From positions 199,001-263,000 of the forward strand of contig ML213521.1 of assembly GCA_004369045.1 (NCBI GenBank): a stretch of DNA of 64,000 nucleotides, read 5' to 3'. This DNA is from Heliocybe sulcata (taxonomy: Eukaryota > Basidiomycota > Agaricomycetes > Gloeophyllales > Gloeophyllaceae). Under the pieces are notes generated by a model that was not told the DNA's origin, searched no databases, and saw nothing but the letters and a program-made list of their open reading frames with translations. This document shows, piece by piece, positions 59,861-64,000 of the stretch. Each line of letters starts with the position of its first letter. Within the stretch, counting starts at the first letter, position 1. Position numbers and translations under genes: made by a program.

Positions 59861-62058
59861 CTAAGCACTATGATCAACATTCTCGGGATTCATCTGAATC
59901 TCATGTGCTCTCCGCACGAGCTCCACTGTGTTGCTGGATCTCGGCTTGACCACGCATTGGAAGGGGGCGGGATGCCTGTACAGCAAGTCCAAGCGATCGG
60001 TAAATGTTTCAATAAACTTTCTTCGCGGATCACAAGTAGACTCACACTATCGCTCCCGGAAGCATCACTGGCTTCAGCTTGACAAAGGACCCATCCTTGC
60101 CCACGTGTGGTGCGATATCGAACGTGGCTAATATCCCAGAAAAAATGGAGAACAGCGATGCATCCGCAAAGTAGCGGCCAGGACAGATCCTGCAGACAGA
60201 AGTTAGAAGAAGGACTGGAAGTAGACATGCGCTCACCGTCTTCCATAGCCAAAGATCAACATGTAAGGATCTAGGACATTGTTATTGAGCTTGCCGTCAG
60301 CGGTGAGGAACCTCTCGGGCTTGAATTCCTCGGGATCAGGGTAGTACGCAGGACTGTGCGTTAACGACCTGCGCCGACGTGGTATGCGATAGAGTGTATT
60401 ATGAGCATTAGCTGAGTGGCGCAGACAGCTCTCACCAGGTATTCCCAACTACCAGAGAACCCTTGGGAATAAAGTACCCGAGGAGATAGTCATCTCCGCT
60501 CGACGCATGCGCGATGCCTAGAGGAAAGAACGTGTGCTCATAAGGAACATTACCCACCGCTGAATCATACAAGCCACGGTGCACTTAGTGGAAGTATAGG
60601 CTGCCATCGAGTGACCTCTTTCACGATTGCGTTGATATACGGTAAATTCTCCCGGTCGCTAAAGTCGGGAAGTCTTTGAGAACCCACAACGGCATCGAGT
60701 TCCTGTTGGGCCTTCCGCTGTACTTCAGGGTACATTGCCATCGCCAGCACAAAGTTGTGTGCCGTGGCAGCGGTCTAGAAACAGTAAGCACGAGCGCATC
60801 TGTTGCAACAATGGGGCGCCCACAGTATCGGACCCAGCTGTCATGAGTTCGACGATATTAGCCTAGGTAATAGTCAGCCGAGATGGTGCATCACCTCCGT
60901 AAGCAGTCCTGCAGATAGCCTTGATAAGATGTTCTCTGTGGTCATGATCCTGATCTTCGAACGCCGCCTGCAACATGGTCTCTGCAACTGAAGATCGTAC
61001 TGTACCGTCTGATCGCTGGAAATGCAAGGAATGCGTAACAGTGCATATCATATCTGAATAGGACCTTACTGCATTCGCTTTGAAAGCCTCGAATGGCTTG
61101 TTGGCTAACGCTTGCGTATATCCCTTCCATACGTGTGCCTTCCTTTGGAACGAGGCTCCAGGGAACCATGACGGAATGTACTTCACTGGATGGACATTGA
61201 TCGCAAGAGAGTCGCATGGCATAATGTTAGACATACGTAGAGGAATCGCTTCGACGAGGAATGCTCCTGGCACTGCGACCGCGCTTGCACCAGCCATAGC
61301 TTTATTTGCTATGGTTACGCATGGGTCATCTTTATCAGCCAGTCCAGTCCGTAAGTAGCATCCATGATAGTCGCGGCGGATATCCTGGCACAGGAAATTC
61401 ATGTTAAGCCGGTAGTCAGTAAAGAAAGGTCCTCTCACAGGCTTAGGTGCTCTAAGATCTCTTCTGGTTGTGCGAGAATGTCGGCAAGCAACTTGCGGAG
61501 TTGACGCAGAAAGATGGGATGATACCGATACACAGCTCCTTGGCGGAAATGCTGATTGAAGTCGCGACGGATGTCTCTCCACGCAGGACCGTATCGCATG
61601 GTTACGACATTGTGGTCCCACCCAAGACTAGGAGTGTATCAGCAACTAGTCAAGTTCAGAAGATGGCTGCTCACAGTTCATTCATCATCACCATACGCGG
61701 TCTATCAGAGTAGATGCCAGGCTTCTTGTCGAACGCTGCCTTGATAGCTTCGAGAGAGTTGAGGACGATCATTGGCTGACCAAAGACGCTGACGTGAACG
61801 ATATCACCTGTCATGACCACAGAGATTAGATATTCCGTAGTGCGGCATCGGTCTGATCTCATTCGTACCGTATTGCTTGTGCCACTCCTCCATTCTCAAC
61901 CACTGGAATTCGTTGGGCAGAGCCAGCATGTTTCCGATGAGAGGCAGTCCTCTGGGTCCTGGAGGGAGAGTTGCCATACGCCGCGCAAGAGTCGTTCGTA
62001 TCAGTCGACTGATGATCCAGGTGGCGACGAAAATCCCGAGGAGGAGTGGGAGCCCCAT
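59861..62058 (-). pseudogene. Cytochrome P450, right-arm copy with one frameshift
   Basis: The same twelve exons as copy 1: 62058-61869, 61807-61675, 61627-61439, 61384-61237, 61185-61070, 61015-60895, 60837-60824, 60774-60585, 60517-60436, 60368-60237, 60189-60046 and 59975-59861. All motifs remain: LPPGPRGLPLIGN, AGSDTTA, KEVTR and FGYGRRICPGRY. Exon lengths equal those of copy 1 except exon 4, which is 148 nt instead of 149 with one base missing near 61338-61346, and exon 12, which is 3 nt longer. The shift in exon 4 leads to a stop soon after. Splice sites are all GT-AG, including the one that is GC in copy 1. The clean remainder suggests recent inactivation, or an assembly error. Confidence 0.8.
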
Positions 62059-63404
62059 ACTGGTGTATGATGGAAGAGAGTGTCCCGAATACGATGATCT
62101 TGTATCAGTGACTTGTGTTATATATGACTAGAGTTCGAGCAGCTTGATACCTTCCGTCATCACAATTCTCAGTGGTGCAGTGCCTCGGTAGCCAAGATAT
62201 CTAATAGGAGCATAGAGGAACTTACTATGGAGCTTTCCATGACAAAGAGCGATGGTCACAGGTTCCCCCAGATGTTTGGAAATAGCAGCAAGGCCTGCTG
62301 AAATATCTCTGCAGCCGCACCTTAAGGCAGTGATAAAATTACATCGAGCCATGTTTGGTGCGGACACGGCCAGGTGATGCTCTTTTAGAGGTCCTGTAGA
62401 CAGATAGCTAGCATCTAAATTAGTTCAGAGTTTTGAGTGGATGTGGACAAGCCGTGTGATGCACCTCACAATAGCTTGCATTCCTCTTCACGCTAGGAGG
62501 TGGTTGCTAGCACTAATTAGGTCTGAAGCATTGAGCTATCCCATCCTTTAGTGAGACTGGAGTACTCCTGCTCGACATCAGCAGATGGACGAGGACCATG
62601 CAGGACAATCCTACCTATCGCGACAACTGATCATTTGTTATGATCCATTGGGCCTTCGAATGGAAAATGTCGCGGATGGTTGTAGCCGCGACTGCTCCCT
62701 GGTGACAGATTGCTGGGGACTCCATAGTCACACACGGAATGGTGAATGCTGAACTGCCAACGTGGTGCTCAATATCAGGAGGCAGAGATGCTTCTTACAT
62801 TCCACCTCGATGTCCGCTGACGACGAACAAAAGTCTTCATTGATACACTGCATACGACTGTAGTCGAGCTTGAGACTGCAGATACGGGCATATCCCATAT
62901 CCCATACAAAGCGGGCAGCATCTGGCGAGGATAAGACTGGGTGCACTGATTGCGAACTACAAGCAGGTAGTACTTACCAAATGAGAGCCTGTCCAGCGGA
63001 AGATAGTAGTATGTAGAACAATTCAGAAACGAAAGCTTATCTGATGTACAACTGCAGCTGCTGCTTTCTCACGTAGTCGCAATGCAGCTTGCCTGGTTCA
63101 GGCACTTGTTATCATCCCGAACTAAAGGCCTCACATGTTGTCGAAAAGGTGGTTCTTGAAGTTCAGGAGAAGATAGATAAGCTTCACTCCAGCTCTCCAT
63201 GATGTTCATGCCTCTCTTCCGTTGAGGTGGGGGTGCGAACAATGGCTGCAACATTACGGATGCATATAGCAGCGAAGTCCATACTCTAGGATCGAAGCTA
63301 GTTCTATAAAGCCGCTATTGACGGAGCTAGTACGAATTCGTCCTAGTCTTCAACTAAGTGGACATGTCAGTATGGTACCAAGATCCAGCGAACATTGTCT
63401 AACC
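62059..63404. other. MFS-P450 spacer, right arm
   Basis: 1346 bp against 815 bp in the left arm. The two ends align with the left spacer; about 530 bp in the middle are extra or too diverged to align by eye. The TATATAA of the P450 promoter is on the minus strand at 62118-62124. Confidence 0.5.
62118..62124 (-). promoter_or_regulatory. TATA box of P450 copy 2
   Basis: TATATAA on the minus strand, 60 bases before the ATG at 62058, at the same place as in copy 1. Confidence 0.5.
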
Positions 63405-64000
63405 TCATTCTTCGTTTTCCTCTAGTGCGCGCGTCATCACCGCTGGCAGCAAAGACGCACCACCAATTGTTCCGGGCGTAAGGATCGTCAGTACTGCGTA
63501 CACTAGATATCCGCCCAGCAGACGGTTCCGCAACGAGACTGCGGACAAGGAGGCGGACAGGGCGGGACGACAACGCGCATGAAGGATGCCACGGTCTGTC
63601 CCAGACCGGTCGTAGCGCCCAGAAAACTTCAAGTCAGCGCCGCTGAAGTAATATATGTGGGAGCAACCTGATAACGGCGTGAGAGACTCTGCTGCAGAAC
63701 AACGAACAGACTTACTGAATCCACAACAGCGGGTACATCAACAACCGCGACACTCAGAAGCCCATAACCGCAGGCATCACGCACCCAGCGCGTACCGAGG
63801 GGATTGCCATCACCAGCCAGACGAGAAAGAGCAGAATATAAGTGCAGACATTGATTATGAATAGCCGCTTAGTCCCCAGCATTCTATCCAATGCCGGGAA
63901 AAACAGGCACTGGAATAGTCCATTCCATAAGCCCGAAGCGCCCAGTATGTAGCCGATGGTGGGAGGCGACAGGCCCAGGCCGCCTTTCCTAATAGGACTC
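63405..64000 (-). pseudogene. MFS transporter, right-arm copy, partial and broken
   Basis: The last 600 bp align with 47393-47996. The ending GGASLLPAVMTRALEENEE is kept almost unchanged, and the last intron is recognisable (63667-63714, GTAAGT to TATCAG). At least one base is missing near 63569, and the helix-coding stretch near 63725-63780 has several small gaps relative to copy 1, so the frame cannot be followed. The 5' part lies beyond the window. Confidence 0.8.

Larger units (their letters stand above)
59843..64000 (-). repeat. Inverted duplication, right arm
   Basis: Reverse-strand match to 47393-51080, continuing past the window edge. Its intergenic part is about 530 bp longer than in the left arm. 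Confidence 0.85.

Overview
This window is nuclear DNA from a filamentous basidiomycete, most likely an agaricomycete. The evidence is dense genes cut by many 45-65 bp GT-AG introns, the kinds of families present (two fungal seven-helix membrane proteins, P450, FAD monooxygenases, thaumatin-like protein, a basidiomycete-type Rsc1/2), and the absence of bacterial operon structure. I rebuilt exons by hand from reading frames, splice sites and family alignment from memory. No search was run, so family names are recognition calls. I see no rRNA, tRNA, CRISPR array or recognisable retroelement.

Layout. 0.9-12.2 kb is housekeeping: an unknown Ser/Pro-rich protein (+), TRAPP subunit Trs33 (-), the N-end-rule ubiquitin ligase Ubr1 (+, 1863 aa, head to head with Trs33 across 89 bp), then a seven-helix membrane protein (-). 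13.8-23.5 kb holds three tandem FAD-dependent aromatic-type monooxygenases, all + strand, with the same 11-exon plan. The first and third are open; the middle one has lost two single bases. 24.2-27.1 kb is a bromo-bromo-BAH Rsc1/2-like chromatin remodeller subunit (-). 29.7-46 kb holds a C2H2 zinc-finger protein, a P-loop kinase, a GH99-like protein with a long disordered tail, a GPALPP1-like protein, an M20 amidohydrolase with a mitochondrial-type leader, a thaumatin-like secreted protein, an adenosine deaminase-like enzyme and a second seven-helix protein.

The right end is the most unusual part. An MFS transporter and a cytochrome P450 (46.2-51.1 kb, +) reappear in reverse order and opposite strand at 59.8-64.0 kb, and the second copy runs off the window. 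The left copy is intact and the right copy is decaying. Between the arms lie a protein that appears to join a basidiomycete domain of unknown function to two C2H2 fingers, a GT32 sphingolipid mannosyltransferase-like gene with strongly C-biased codons, and a TA-flanked terminal-inverted-repeat MITE.

Functionally, the monooxygenase array, P450, MFS pump and GH/amidohydrolase genes suit a saprotroph that oxidises and exports aromatic or secondary compounds. That is inference from families only.
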